In this document: piece after piece, positions 44,669 to 56,265 of the stretch
Numbering within the stretch: position 1 is the stretch's first letter
Layout of the letters: every line of letters starts with the position of its first letter
DNA from: Turbatrix aceti
Lineage: Eukaryota > Nematoda > Chromadorea > Rhabditida > Panagrolaimidae
Reading direction: 5' to 3'
Assembly: GCA_963969345.1 (NCBI GenBank)
Contig: OZ017768.1
Location: 2,504,718-2,568,717, forward strand
Length of the DNA stretch: 64,000 bases
Program-made: the position numbers and the translations under genes
The notes under the pieces: generated by a model
The model's database searches: none
What the model was told of the DNA's origin: nothing
Seen by the model: only the letters and a program-made list of their open reading frames with translations

Positions 44669-47135
44669 TTAGTAGTCAGTCGAATCAAAAATGTACATCA
44701 ACACAATATAGAGCATCGAAAAAGCCCACACGCCATATAAATAGTGCTTGTTACAACTGTTGAGTGATTTTTCCGTAGCAAAGATAGGATCGATAAAGAC
44801 ATCTGCTTTCTCCAGGTTGTCGTAGATTGGATTCACGGACAGCTCTGAAAATATCCGTATCCGTAGTTGAAAAGTTTCTTTTGCTGTTAAAACTTACTGA
44901 ATGTCGGATCCTGTAAGAAATAGTAGTTAGCATCCATTGTTTTATTCAGGTATTCAAGTGTGCTTTTGTAACTATAGTTACCGTCATATTTGACACCGAC
45001 ATATTGAACTTCTTTTCCAGTAATGAGGTATACGGCGGAATCATAATTCTTTAAGGCAATTTGGTCTGGAGTTTCGCAGGTCATGAGGGTTTTGGGACCA
45101 CAGCTTGGACACGGAAAAATTGGACTGGAAATACCGCTGTCGAGATTAACGAGTTCGGCTACCTTATTTTCTGTGTAGGCCAAAAGGTAACGGTGTGGTT
45201 CACGACCAATACAATTTACAGCGGTTGTGGAAAGGGTTTTAACGTGCACGAAAGGATAAACGCCGTCAGAGGATGGTGTGACGGACGATGTACAATTTTC
45301 GCCTTTATACCGGAAGACGACATCGTAGATACAGTATTGAAAGTCGTTATTGTTCAAGAGAAAATAGACTAAAAAATGTTTTTACGTAAGCCGAAACCGA
45401 TTGATGTCGACAGTGTCACATATCTAAACCGGAACCGATGGGGTACTCTAGTCTAATCGGTTCCAGTTCTCATGTTTCACTTCTATGTACATACCTTCAA
45501 ATTGTAACATCTCTTCGGTATGGGCAGTAAGTCGCGGAGCAGCGATCACGGTGGTGCTTTCGTTTTTAAATTCGCATTTGTCCATGTATTTGATAGGATT
45601 AAAGAGTTGATAGTACTGACCATTGTGGACAAAGCGAACAGTAAAGTCTCGAGAGCCCCCATCGTATTTGTAATACAAAAAGAGTGAAAAATACAACCCC
45701 TTACTTTCACTGTTAAAGAAAAATGGTATTTCATTATCTAAAAAGTTTCATGTAAACATATTTATCAGTGTTCGGAAAGTAATGCGCCCTAGATTTGGAA
45801 TGCTGCAATTTTAACATTTTTAAAGTTTTTTTAACAATCAAAAGTGCGCTTGAATGAGTATTTTTTATCAAAAGCGGAAAAAATACTCAGAATCCTCAAT
45901 ATTTAATATACTGAGGATTCTAGAAAATTACAGAGAGATTCAGAAAAAAATTGATTAGGAGTCAAAACGCGCATTACTTTCCTAATATCCTGATACACAA
46001 GAATCTTACATTGATGTGCGATTGGAGGTCGCCAAAACACTTCTCCGTTGGTAGAAGATAGTTTCCTATCATCCATGATGAATACACCAGAATACTCATG
46101 ATTTGTTTTCTTTGACAGAGGGGTGACAAATGAGATAGGAACTGAAATAAAAAATTTTTGATTTATAAATTCGATGAAAACAATTTTACTGCTTACAAGC
46201 TGCGGCAAAGTCTGGAATCATGCTGTAGGCCAGAACGTTGGTAAGAACAGAGTCTCGTTGACGACCTAAAACAACTTTTGCGTCTTTGACAGCACAGTGC
46301 ATCACATCGCTTTTGTCTGGATCGATGTATATTTTTATTTCATTTTTTTGGTCTTCGAATATAACATTTGGATCACATTTTGTTGGCATCTGTAAGTATG
46401 CGACATTTAAATACGTAAACATAAACAAAATTGAACCCACTTTTGTTATAGTAACAATTTTATTACTTTCTTCATACTGAACTCGTTGGACGATAGATTT
46501 TTTAGGGGGTTCGAGATTGCATGATGTGTAGATAAAGTCGTAAAAATGATTGAAAATCACATTAGTCATTGCATACCTGCCTTGGAATGTTGTTTCATGA
46601 GGAACACTTGAATTCGAACTGACACCTTCGTATCTACCATCCGCTGTTGCTTCACAGTAGGCTTGCGGCATCAACTCGTCTAAAAGTTTGACTTCATAAA
46701 CATTTAAAGATAATGATTTTGGTTTACCTTCTTTACTTTCATTCGAATTTGTTGCCATGAATCCTATATGCAGCATGCTGTTATCATCAACAAAGTATGC
46801 GTAGATGCCAACGTATACGACGCCATCATGCGTGTAGGGGATCGCTTGCATATACGAAGGGTCATCATTACACCAACCTTCGGGCCATTGTGAAATTAGT
46901 ACACGATCATATACATATATGCTGCAGTCATTCAGCAGTTCAATTTGAAAGATCTCTGCAAACAATATTTTGGGGGGATAAAAGTCGAAACGCACTTACT
47001 GTCATTCAGGATGTTATAGATGGCATGAGCGTGAGGTGATCCAGCGATTATGATAGCAACCGTTGTAATCAGGGAAGGAAGCGCAAAGGCACCCATCGGT
47101 ATCAGATCAATAATCAATGGCAATTTGTTTTTCAT
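44669..47135 (-). CDS. Secreted protein of the same unrecognised family, copy C
   Basis: Distant paralogue of copies A and B with the same overall exon order: 47135-47000, 46955-46728, 46679-46197 (possibly split by a 51-bp intron at about 46391-46443), 46141-46010, 45736-45495, 45368-44898 and 44844-44669. The N-terminus is hydrophobic (PSLITTVAIIIAGSPHAHA). Shared landmarks are EIFQIELLNDCSIYVYDRV (A: EVFQVELLGDCTVYVYDRV), FSLFLYYKYDGGSRDFTVRF, NPIKYMDKCEFKN and RYLLAYTENKVAELVNLDS. It ends in a hydrophobic segment (GVWAFSMLYIVLMYIFD), again like a GPI or membrane anchor, and lacks the Gly-Asp linker. Introns of 48 and 51 bp are multiples of three without stops, so read-through would be in frame. 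Function unknown. Confidence 0.7.
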
Positions 47136-47322
47136 GATGACTCATAGCTTTGTTATGCATATTTTGCTTGATGGATTTTGTGGAATCGCGAGTGAGTGTC
47201 CCGTACAATTTACATACCTCGCTCACATTCTCAACATTTACATTTGATGTGAGTTAATTCTAATGCGGTCACATAAAATTTAGTCTGATGTGTTTTTTAT
47301 TCTCAACATAACAATCAATAAT

Positions 47323-47919
47323 TTACAAAAATCCCAGCTTTTCAGCGACGCTCTTCAACATTGGAGTCGCAGTTGTGTTTAATTCACCTGCCAATGGCAC
47401 TTCGCAGACGTAAGGATACTCGTTGAAGCAATCATCCGACGACCACCGGGCACGAGTAGAACTCACGCTGAGACACGGATAATTGACGCTGTTCTGGGGT
47501 TGATTTTGTTCCCATGCGTTGTAGTTGAATGTCGAGTTGTCAGTCCATGACCAGGCATTGTAATAGGTTTGTGGGGTGAAAGAATTTCCGCCAACCCAGT
47601 ACGCAGAGCTTGCGTTTAGAGCATCTTCAGCCAGAGCAATGACTTCATCTGCAAACAAAATCGTTTAGTTTGCATTTCAAAGACAAAAAAGTTTACCTCG
47701 AAGAAACATGTTCTCAAAAGCCGTGTGAATAGACGCCAAATGTCCATTCTGCAGGTAGCAGTTGAGTTCTGCTCGCTGAAAGTCGCTGGCATTGGTACCG
47801 ATTAAGAAGCACCTTCCCGTAAGCGGGTAGAACAGTGCCGTAGTGTCGGAACATCTTTTGTCGGCCACAGTGCAGCCAAGGAACCCCGCAACGAGAACGA
47901 TGAAAAACAGCTTGGACAT
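47323..47919 (-). CDS. Secreted C-type-lectin-domain protein 1
   Basis: Two exons (47919-47697, 47648-47323) encode about 182 residues. A signal peptide (MSKLFFIVLVAGFLGCTVAD) precedes a single long-form C-type lectin domain: CFLIGTNASDFQRAELNCYL, NGHLASIHTAFENMFL, YWVGGNSF, WSWTDNSTFNYNAW and WSSDDCFNEYPYVCE. The position of the sugar-specificity tripeptide reads NQPQNS rather than EPN or QPD, and the WND triad is replaced by SSDDC, so classical calcium-dependent sugar binding is doubtful. It is the most diverged of four neighbouring paralogues and has a C-terminal extension (ELNTTATPMLKSVAEKLGFL). Probably secreted; immune or digestive roles are common in such families, but this is inference. 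Confidence 0.85.
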
Positions 47920-48009
47920 GTCGATTGTTAGGCTGTTTACTGATGCTTTTCGGTGCTTTAAAAAAGCTTTTATGTATGTGGTACTGTTCGACGTTGACAC
48001 ACCCATTGT

Positions 48010-48779
48010 GTTATCAGTCGGCTTTTGACTACGTTGTCAAGGTGCGGTTTTGCGTAGGATTGTGCTATGATTCTGGGATTGCCAGTGACCTTTGATAGCG
48101 TGATATCAGAGGACATATCGGCGCCGGTAAAAACGATGACTTGATGTAGATATTATGAAGGCGTTACGTCACTGTTACAGTGCTTTTTGCTTTCTTCCAG
48201 ACATCTAACCTTTAATCCGTGGGGTGTTCATGGTTATGCAATGTTAGAACAGTCGCTATTTTCAATTTGCATACAAAATATTATACTTTATTTTTTACTT
48301 GCTCAATTCTCGTATAATTTTATAGTTTTGAATGCATGCCTAAAAATGTCCAAAACAGTAGGATGCGACAATTGCAGATTAAGATTAAGTATAGACAAAA
48401 CACAGTAAGTATGAAAACAGCGATCGTGACTTTCATTCCGGCACTGTCTGTAAAAATAAATTTTTATGAAATTTATAAATCCCCCCCCCCTAATTTATGA
48501 TAAAACGAAGAAAACAGAATTTTAGCTTTACCTAAAAAACATAGCAAGTTGCCCCTCTACGTACGAGTCGCCATCATCATCTTCATCACCTTCTGACTGT
48601 TCATTGTAGTGTTGTATGTATGATATGGTGCGTACGAGTTAGAGAATAAATGAAATGAAACAGAAATGACAGGTAAACTAATTAGCTTTACCTAAAAAAA
48701 ACGCTTTTTGCTGCAGTGCAAAGTACAAAATAATAAAGTGAAGTTTGTTACTTTTTTATTTTCCTCAAGCCAACAACAT
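48010..48779. other. Intergenic region between lectin genes
   Basis: About 770 bp, with no supported exon. TTTAGCTTTACCTAAAAAA occurs twice (about 48521-48539 and 48683-48701), a small direct repeat. A run of C (48481-48490) is present. Confidence 0.45.
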
Positions 48780-49343
48780 TTAATCGACAACAGTAGATGA
48801 ATTTGTAGATGCCAAGGGGAGTTCACAGATATATGGATTCGAAGCAAAGCAATCATCTGTATACCACTCAGCACGTGTAGAATTAAAAGTTAGACATTTT
48901 TTATCGTTTGACATTCTTGGCTCATTCGGTGCCCAAGCCGTGTAGCTAAATGTTGAATTGTCGGTCCATGACCAACTACGGTAATAATTGGTAGATGTTG
49001 TTAAACAATTTCCTCCAATCCAGTAAACTGACTTGTTTCCGTAATTATCGATGATTTCATCTAAAATAAATATGTTATTATTTCAAATTCCATTGAAAAT
49101 GAAACATATGTAGTTAGTACCTCGAAGAAACAGATTTTCATATGGGCTTCGGATCGAAACCAAGTTGCCACCTTTGTTGAAGCAATCTAACATTGCCGTC
49201 TGGTATGTTTTTTCTTCTGTTACAACGGAGAAGCATCTGTTGGTGATTGGATAATAAGTGCCATTTTTGGTACTACATTGACTGTCTATCCAGGCCACAG
49301 AACAGAGCACTGTGAGAATGAAGACGATGGTGGTGGCTTGCAT
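48780..49343 (-). CDS. Secreted C-type-lectin-domain protein 2
   Basis: Two exons (49343-49121, 49060-48780) encode about 167 residues with a signal peptide (MQATTIVFILTVLCSVAWID) and one C-type lectin domain (TYYPITNRCFSVVTEEKTY, NLVSIRSPYENLFLR, YWIGGNCLTTS, WSWTDNSTFSYTAW, WYTDDCFASNPYICELPLA). The tripeptide position reads NEPRMS. An extra Cys occurs in WIGGNCL. A TTCTTACAG acceptor-like site ends 15 bases before the ATG, suggesting leader trans-splicing. The intron position is the same as in the other three copies. Confidence 0.85.
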
Positions 49344-49726
49344 GCCTGTATGTAATTCCTGTAAGAATACAAATAAATTTATCAAACTTACATCAAGCGC
49401 ACTCTATTATAGTTTTTACTCGCTAGGTAACCTTGGTTTCGCACAAGACAACCACTGGCAAAGCAAAAGAAAACCGTGTATAACTCTGGTCAAAGGATTT
49501 TTCCCTTTCGCTAGAGCATGTGGCACCGAGTCGAACCTCAAAGTCATCCATTCCCGTGACGGCTGTCACTTCGGAGATGCAATAGGGGCAAAAAGGTTCT
49601 AACACTCAACAAAAAAAATTACATCCCATGCAGGAGCTCGTCCCTGCATACTTGAACGACTAAAATAACATTTGCCATCACAATGAGCACTGTCCCGCAA
49701 AAATAAAATAAATATCGGCAATACGG

Positions 49727-50172
49727 CAGAGATGGCAGATCAGATCACTTTTCAGATCAGATCAGCTCATGGATCAGATCAGATCAGATCAGATCACAGA
49801 TAATCTAGATCAGATCACTCGGAATTCAGATAAGATCACAGATGATCCAGATCAGATCACAGATAATTCAGATCAGATCACTAGAAATTTAAAATTTTAC
49901 AACTTCAAACACGTCCGTATTGCTCGTTTTTCGAAGAATACGATAGTTTTCAACAAAAAAAATTTGTATTTCACTTTTCGCGTCGAAACCAGTGTTCTCG
50001 GGAACCTGAACCCTAAATTCCGAGATTTTGGGCTGGGTCGAGTCAGATCAGATCAGATCAGATCAGATCAGATCAGATCGCAGATAATCTAGATCAGATC
50101 ACTGGTATATCAGATCGGATCGCAGATAATCCAGATCAGATCTTGAGCAAATGATCTGATCTGCCATCTCTG
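49727..50172. mobile_element. hAT-type miniature element built of CAGATCAGAT repeats, copy 2
   Basis: Second copy of the element at 14078-14553, 446 bp, with the same termini (CAGAGATGGCAGATCAGATC / GATCTGCCATCTCTG). It is flanked by a different perfect octamer, CAATACGG (49719-49726 and 50173-50180), showing independent insertion. The GATCA arrays differ in unit number from copy 1 while the central AT-rich segment is conserved and more complete. Confidence 0.9.
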
Positions 50173-50180
50173 CAATACGG

Positions 50181-50864
50181 GGTATCTGCGTGAGGGTTAT
50201 GGTTTGGACAAAAAAACTAACATTCAGTTCTGTGCGACTAATGAAATTGGAATACATGGTTGGTAGGACCTCCATCTATAACTCTGGTCGCGATTCCAGT
50301 GCTATCTCTGTACCCCACTTGAGTGTTCGCCACGTATCCAAATCTTGATTACGATTACATGTTTATTACGCATCAATAAGGTCGGGAAGGAGAGGGCCAA
50401 ATGGAGAGAGAGAGGGAAGAAGAGAGGGAGTCCCAGCCTCAGCCGGTCTTTGGCTGAGGCCCAGTCCAGACTGCCGCGACGTGTTTCCACGCCGCGAGCG
50501 CTCGCTTTTATGCAAGGCGGGGTTAGAAATGAGGGGCTGGCTAAAGGGGTCTTTCACTGGGGTTACACCACAACCGGCATTTGGCAATGGCGGAGATAAA
50601 AAATGGCATAGACGCTAGTCAGGTAATTGCTTTGAAGGCGGAGTTGTATGAGAGAAAAAATGCCTGTTGCGGCGCAAAGTGTACTCTAAATATTTACCTT
50701 TAAACTAAAATTGTTGGTGTTGACCATACTATTTATTTGGTTGTGTCGCTTTCGCGACATGTAATACTTAGTACATATGTGAATATTATTATTCCTCAAG
50801 ACTGGCAAAATAGTTTTTATGTTTCATCTCTTTTATAACACTAAAATCCACAAGTCAACAAAGT
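50181..50864. other. Intergenic region with a tRNA-like fragment candidate
   Basis: No supported gene. CTCTGGTCGCGATTCCAGTG near 50283 could fold as a T-arm-like hairpin, but no complete cloverleaf was found. A GA-rich stretch follows (about 50385-50440). Confidence 0.3.
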
Positions 50865-51386
50865 TTAAGCAGACTCCAAAGGCAATTCACAGATATAAGG
50901 ATACGAAGCAAAGCAGTCATCGGCGTACCACTGAGCACGGGTAGAATTGACGCTGAGGCACTGATTAGTGTTTGAGTTTTGCGGCTGATAGAGCGCCCAA
51001 GCCGTATAGCTGAACGTCGAGTTATCCGTCCATGTCCAGTAACTGTAGACAGAGTTGAAACTATTTCCACCGATCCAGTAGGTTGATGTGTTTGTGTTTT
51101 GATCCAGAACTTCGTCTAAAAAAACAACTTGATGTTACAAAATAATTTGGAGTAATGGAAACTCACCGCGAAGATACATGTTTTCTATTGCGCCTTGGAT
51201 GGAAGCCAGGTTGCCGCCGTTGTTGAAGCAATCCAGCATCGCAGATTGAAAGGTTTTTTCCTGGGTTCCAATGGAGAAACATCTCTTCGTGATGGGATAA
51301 TAAGTGCCGTTGTTGGTGCACTGGCTGCCTGCTCCGGCAATGAAGCAAATCACGGAGAAAAGGATGGCGACGGTGGATGCTTGCAT
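50865..51386 (-). CDS. Secreted C-type-lectin-domain protein 3
   Basis: Two exons (51386-51167, 51115-50865) encode 156 residues: signal peptide (MQASTVAILFSVICFIAGAG), then the lectin domain with GTYYPITKRCFSIGTQEKTF, NLASIQGAIENMYLR, YWIGGNSF, WTWTDNSTFSYTAWALYQPQ, CLSVNSTRAQWYADDCFASY and PYICELPLESA. Six cysteines are placed as in long-form domains. The QPQ triplet replaces QPD/EPN. A TTATTTCCAG acceptor-like site ends 21 bases before the ATG. Closest to protein 4, which lies divergently 630 bp away, so the two may share an upstream region. Confidence 0.88.
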
Positions 51387-52015
51387 GTCGGTGATTTCTG
51401 TGATGTTCTGGAAATAAGTTTATCCTTTTTTTATATGCGCTTCAAAATGCTACCACACCTCGAAATGCGTATTCTTATCAGGCGTCACTCACCGTCTGCT
51501 AGTCGCGCGTTGCGTGCGTGCAAAGGGTGAATCAGGGTTTGGCCCTTTGACCAAGATCTTTGACTTACAGTACCTTCGCTCGTCAGCGGAAACAACCTTT
51601 GATCAGTTCCAACTATCTTATCGTTTTTTTCTGAATTTTTGTTTCTAATTACTTTGGCGTTTTTTTATAAAATAATAAAATTTAAGTTTGAGTTTTACAT
51701 AAGTTTTTAGATTTTCGTTTAACGTCAATGAGTAAAAAAATCTCAAATCAAGTTCAGTAACTTTTTTTTGCAACTTCGTAAAAAATCTATTTTTTTGTAA
51801 ATTTTGTGGATTGTGATTTCTATCAGCGGAACACAAAACATTGATAAGAAAAGGTTACGCTTGTTGACGGAAGAAAGGACTTGGTCAATGGGTGAGGTGA
51901 GCCAAACCCAAATTCACCCTACGCAAGCGCGTAGTCTGTCTTCCGCCGACATAAAACCTGATAAAACGGCGCTTCAAGGTGCAGTGGAACCATTAGCAAG
52001 TACTTTTTCACCGAC

Positions 52016-52531
52016 ATGCAAGCAATCACCGTTGTATTTCTCTTCTCCGCGCTCTGTTCTGTTGCCTGGGCAGACAGCGAATGCATCAACAACGGCACGT
52101 ACTATCCAGTCACCAAGAGATGCTTTTCCATTGGATCATATTATGCCAACTTTCAAGCAGCTATGCTGGATTGCATTAACAGCGGAGGTAACCTCGCGTC
52201 GGTTCGTGGAGCTTTTGAAAACATGTATTTTCAAAGTGAGTTTCAAATCGTCACGCAATTTGTAAAAATATATTTTTGTTTAGGCATAATCGCCAAAGCA
52301 TTCAAAATTGGGAAAAGATACTGGGTTGGCGGAAATAGCTTTACCTCGGCTAACAACTACTGGTCATGGACGGATAATTCAACGTTCAGTTACACGGCTT
52401 GGGCACTCTATCAGCCACAAAATTCAACTATAAATCAGTGCCTTGGCGTCAATTATACCCGTGCTGAATGGTACGCAGATGACTGTTTTGCTTCGTATCC
52501 TTACATCTGTGAACTGCCGTTGGCTGAATAA
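52016..52531 (+). CDS. Secreted C-type-lectin-domain protein 4
   Basis: Two exons (52016-52235, 52284-52531) encode 155 residues with a signal peptide (MQAITVVFLFSALCSVAWAD) and a lectin domain almost superposable on protein 3 (WTDNSTFSYTAWALYQPQNS, EWYADDCFASYPYICELPLA). The 48-bp intron is at the family position. It is the only member on the plus strand. The linker after the intron (IIAKAFKIGKRYWVGGNSF) is unlike the other copies (DE-V/I...), so it has diverged there or the acceptor has shifted. Predicted extracellular. Confidence 0.87.
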   Translation: MQAITVVFLFSALCSVAWADSECINNGTYYPVTKRCFSIGSYYANFQAAMLDCINSGGNLASVRGAFENMYFQSEFQIVTQFVKIYFCLGIIAKAFKIGKRYWVGGNSFTSANNYWSWTDNSTFSYTAWALYQPQNSTINQCLGVNYTRAEWYADDCFASYPYICELPLAE

Positions 52532-55500
52532 AACAAAAAATTAACAGAAGTAAAAAATACAAATTGAATCTTCTCGATTGAATTTATTCTAATGATACAT
52601 AAATTTTCAAATGCATTATACCCGTCAATTAAATCACCGTGCACATATTTGATTTTGAAATCTTGACAAAGTATGATAAATAAATAAATAAAACGACCGT
52701 ATTTTGCATCAAAAAAATTTATCTGACATCCAAACTTTTTTCAGCTTTGAACATTTATTTTTCAAAACAAATTATTTAAAAAAAACCATGTTTTATGTAT
52801 CAAAAACATGTATCATACAGGAAATTCAAATTGCTTTCCTTTTTTTATTCAACTGCTAATTTGCTATAAAAACGTGAATTGTTGCACTTTATTAAAAAAA
52901 ATTGTTTGAACTTTTGCAAAAAAAATGAATGTAGCAAAAAGAGTCACTTTGAACCAATTTTTTACAGACTGAATCAACTTTTAAGTTTTTTTGTGCCAAA
53001 TTAATGTACATATTAATTTGACCTCGTGTGAAAGCACGTGAACTAGCAAGATGTACTAAACTTTGATTTTTCAGATGCCCAGGGGGTGCTGAAATCGGAT
53101 ACAAAAACAAACGCTGGTTCATTCATTTTTGGTCTCGCGGATATAAGCCTACCATGTTTCTTAAAATAAATACTTCTAGATGTTGGACTTGGTTTCGGCC
53201 GTACCACGGGGTTTCGGCAATGTTAGTCTTTAGTTGTAACAGTCATCTGACGCAACAATTTTGCTATAATTCAAAATTTACAGTCGAATTGGAATCAATT
53301 TTGAAAATAATTATTTAAAAAAACATTCAGATTATACTCCATTGCAAATAAGGCACTAATTAAGTTTTTTTTCTAATTAACGTCTAATTCCTCAAATCTA
53401 ATCTCATTCGGCATTACCGGAAATTATTATCTTTTCGCTTGCTACCTTTTCACTTTTTTCTTCCTTGTGTGAAGTCAATTGGTTCAGAAACGTCTAGATT
53501 ACAACAAAAAGTATACTTTGAGTACAATTTTCAGATTACAGGAATTTTTTTTCTTGAAAATAATTTTTCCTTGAACTCATCACCTTTTTTCTCAACGTCT
53601 CTCTTTTTTATCGTTTCTTTTTTTTTCTTTCGATAAATATTTTACACCGGAATGAATAAGTCAAGTGCATGTTTTTTTTGTTTATTTTTCAAGAGTAGTG
53701 GTTTCCCTGAAGATCTGCTCGCATGTTGATAAAAAAATTCTCTTTTCTTTTTTTTCAACGGTGAGAAGAGATTTCTTTTCCCCAGAAACATCTGGCTTTT
53801 CTGGCACTTATCCTCTTGCCTGCCGTTGGCCAGCGTGTGCGTGTGTGTCATCTTCACTCTTTGCCATTACCCCCCTTCATCGGCGACCAGCTTGTGAGTG
53901 TGTGAGAAACAGAAGCCCAAATTCAAACAAATTTTTTTCCTTCACGGAGTACCAAAATTGACGGAGCCAACAATTTTTGGTCTTTTCACCGTTTCTTTTG
54001 ACACCACTTTGACACGGCTTACTGAGATGTCTGTCTCATTTTGGACCGCTTTGCCATCTTTTGAGTGCCTGCAATAATTTTTAGTCCCAAAAATGATTGC
54101 AAGAAGCCGGTCTTTCGTGCACCATTTTCATGCAATGTGCCTTTGCGGTGTCGTTGTTCAAGAGGCAAATATTTATTTTTATTTTTCTCGATTGTTGACA
54201 CTTGTTTTGCTACTTGCTTTGTACATACTTTGTTTTCTGCCATTTTTCGTGTTGCAAATTGTCTTTTTTTACGCTGCCGTTTTTGGGGTTATATTACGGT
54301 ATTTTGTGGATTTTTTTCAAAGTTCAACATTTTTTTGACGTTCAAATTTATAATTATTTTAAAATGCTAACATTTAGAAATTTATCACATTTATCAGTTC
54401 CGAAATTTTTGTTTATCAAAAAATTTAAACTCGAAAATAAAATTGCGTACTAATTAAAAATTTTTCATTGATTGAATTATAATCAAAAAATTTCTGACTG
54501 AAATTATCAAAAATTTTCATTCAGAAATATTTTTTTAAAGGAAAAAAATTTGGTTAAATTTTCATAATTTTTGGATCACAAGCCAAACAAACAGCTCCGG
54601 GATCAAAAAAAGTCTCATTCAGTCGTCATTGACACCAGGAAATGACATAAACTTCCAAAAAACTACAGCCTATATTTTTGAACCCAGTCTTGATGTCAGA
54701 GACCAAAAAAAATCCTAATTGAAATCTAATATTTTTAGTAAATGCTAACAAGTCACATTCTTCATCAAACCCCGTTTTTGTTTCCAGACTCAGTCATGGC
54801 AATCATAATCTTGCTAAATACACACTCAAATAACGTTGTTGTTGATTGAGCAGAGGTTCCCATTCTTCCTCAACTTTCCCATCAATGTTCTGTCAGTTTG
54901 TTTCCTGAAATTTTATACCTCTGCTTTTTTTTACCCAGTCTGGGAAAATATGAACGTAAACTGTTTTTTTTACGTCTGGATTGTGTACGTGACCGACCAT
55001 TCATTGTTTGGACTTTTTTTATAGTAGTGAATTTTTTTTGAAAAAAAATTTAAGAAATATAAAAATATTGTAAACGCAAGATTTTTTGTGCAAATTTCTA
55101 AAAAAATAAGACCAAGTTTTTTTTACTGTCAGTTGAAACTTTTTTGATCATTAAGACGAAAATCAAAGAACGTCCAAAAACTTTCCCATCAATTATTGCA
55201 TTTCTCCGACTTTTTTCCCTGAAATTTGATACGTTCCGTGATTTCTTTCCTCAAAGAAAGGAAGGAACGGCTTTCTCATAAACTTTAGCGCAGCCCGAGA
55301 CGTGTGTTCTGAGTTGATTTGCGTATACATTCACGTCACAATGACGCTATGGACACCATTAACAAAAAATTATTTATTTTGTTTGTTTGCATTTAAAAAT
55401 ATATTTTTCAAGCTCAACTTTCTTTCACAAAAATTTCTAAATACATATTATTTTTTTTGTTACACAAATGTTATTCCCCTTTTTTCTACCCTCCGAACCA

Positions 55501-56004
55501 ATCAATCAGTCAAGCGTCAATAAATCAACAACAAAAAAAATACATTACCATTCCCTGATTTTTTTCGACCTCTTCTTAGCCTACCATAAAATATCAGAGA
55601 CGCGTCTTTTCCCTGATATGAGGTCGTAAAAACTCACATTGCGCTTTTCGGTGCCTGTTCTGTCTTTTTTTTGTCCGGTAGAAAGGAAAAAGAAAAAAAA
55701 GCGCTCGTGCGTGGTACAAAAAATCTCTAAACATCCTTGAATCAAGTTAGAAAAATTTCGTATTCGTAGACAGGGGCAAAAATATTTTTGTCAACGATGA
55801 ATTTCGGGTAACCCTGATTTTTTTGGAACGGAAGAGGTGTCTGTCGAACCTTACCTACCCCAGATCATCTTTCCATCAACCCCCTTGAGTTTGCGCTTTT
55901 GTCCCGATGCTTGCTTTTTTACCCCTCAAACCCATCCCCCATCCATTGTGCATTTTAATTGTCGTCAGACACTTGCTTACATACACATTTGATCCCGTGT
56001 CTGT
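52532..56004. other. 3.5 kb AT-rich DNA without a recognised gene
   Basis: Long A/T runs, polypyrimidine stretches and short ORFs of biased composition; none has protein-like sequence with convincing splice sites. It could include distal regulatory DNA or 5' exons of the receptor gene that starts at 59549. No structured repeats or RNA genes recognised. Confidence 0.4.
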
Positions 56005-56265
56005 GAGTGCTCACAAAAAAAGGAGTGTTACCTGTAACACTTCAAAGTGTTATTGATGACACTTTGAAGTGTAATTTGCCTGTATAACACTTTCAAAGTG
56101 TCATTGAGCAGCTTACACTTTGAAAGTGTTACCCATAACTCTTTGAAAGTGTCAAACGACGAATTGTGAATGCATAGAATAGGCTTGGCAAAGTGCGTCA
56201 AATGTGCTTTTTTTATGTAAATTTTTAGGCTTTGCGGGACTACACGGTTTAGGTATTGTTTTACT

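Noticed and set aside
50275..50310. tRNA gene suggested by a T-arm-like hairpin
   Set aside because: No acceptor stem, D arm or anticodon arm can be paired around it.
51804..52265. Plus-strand frame extending upstream through lectin gene 4
   Set aside because: It is out of frame with the lectin domain; the true coding frame begins with a signal peptide at 52016.
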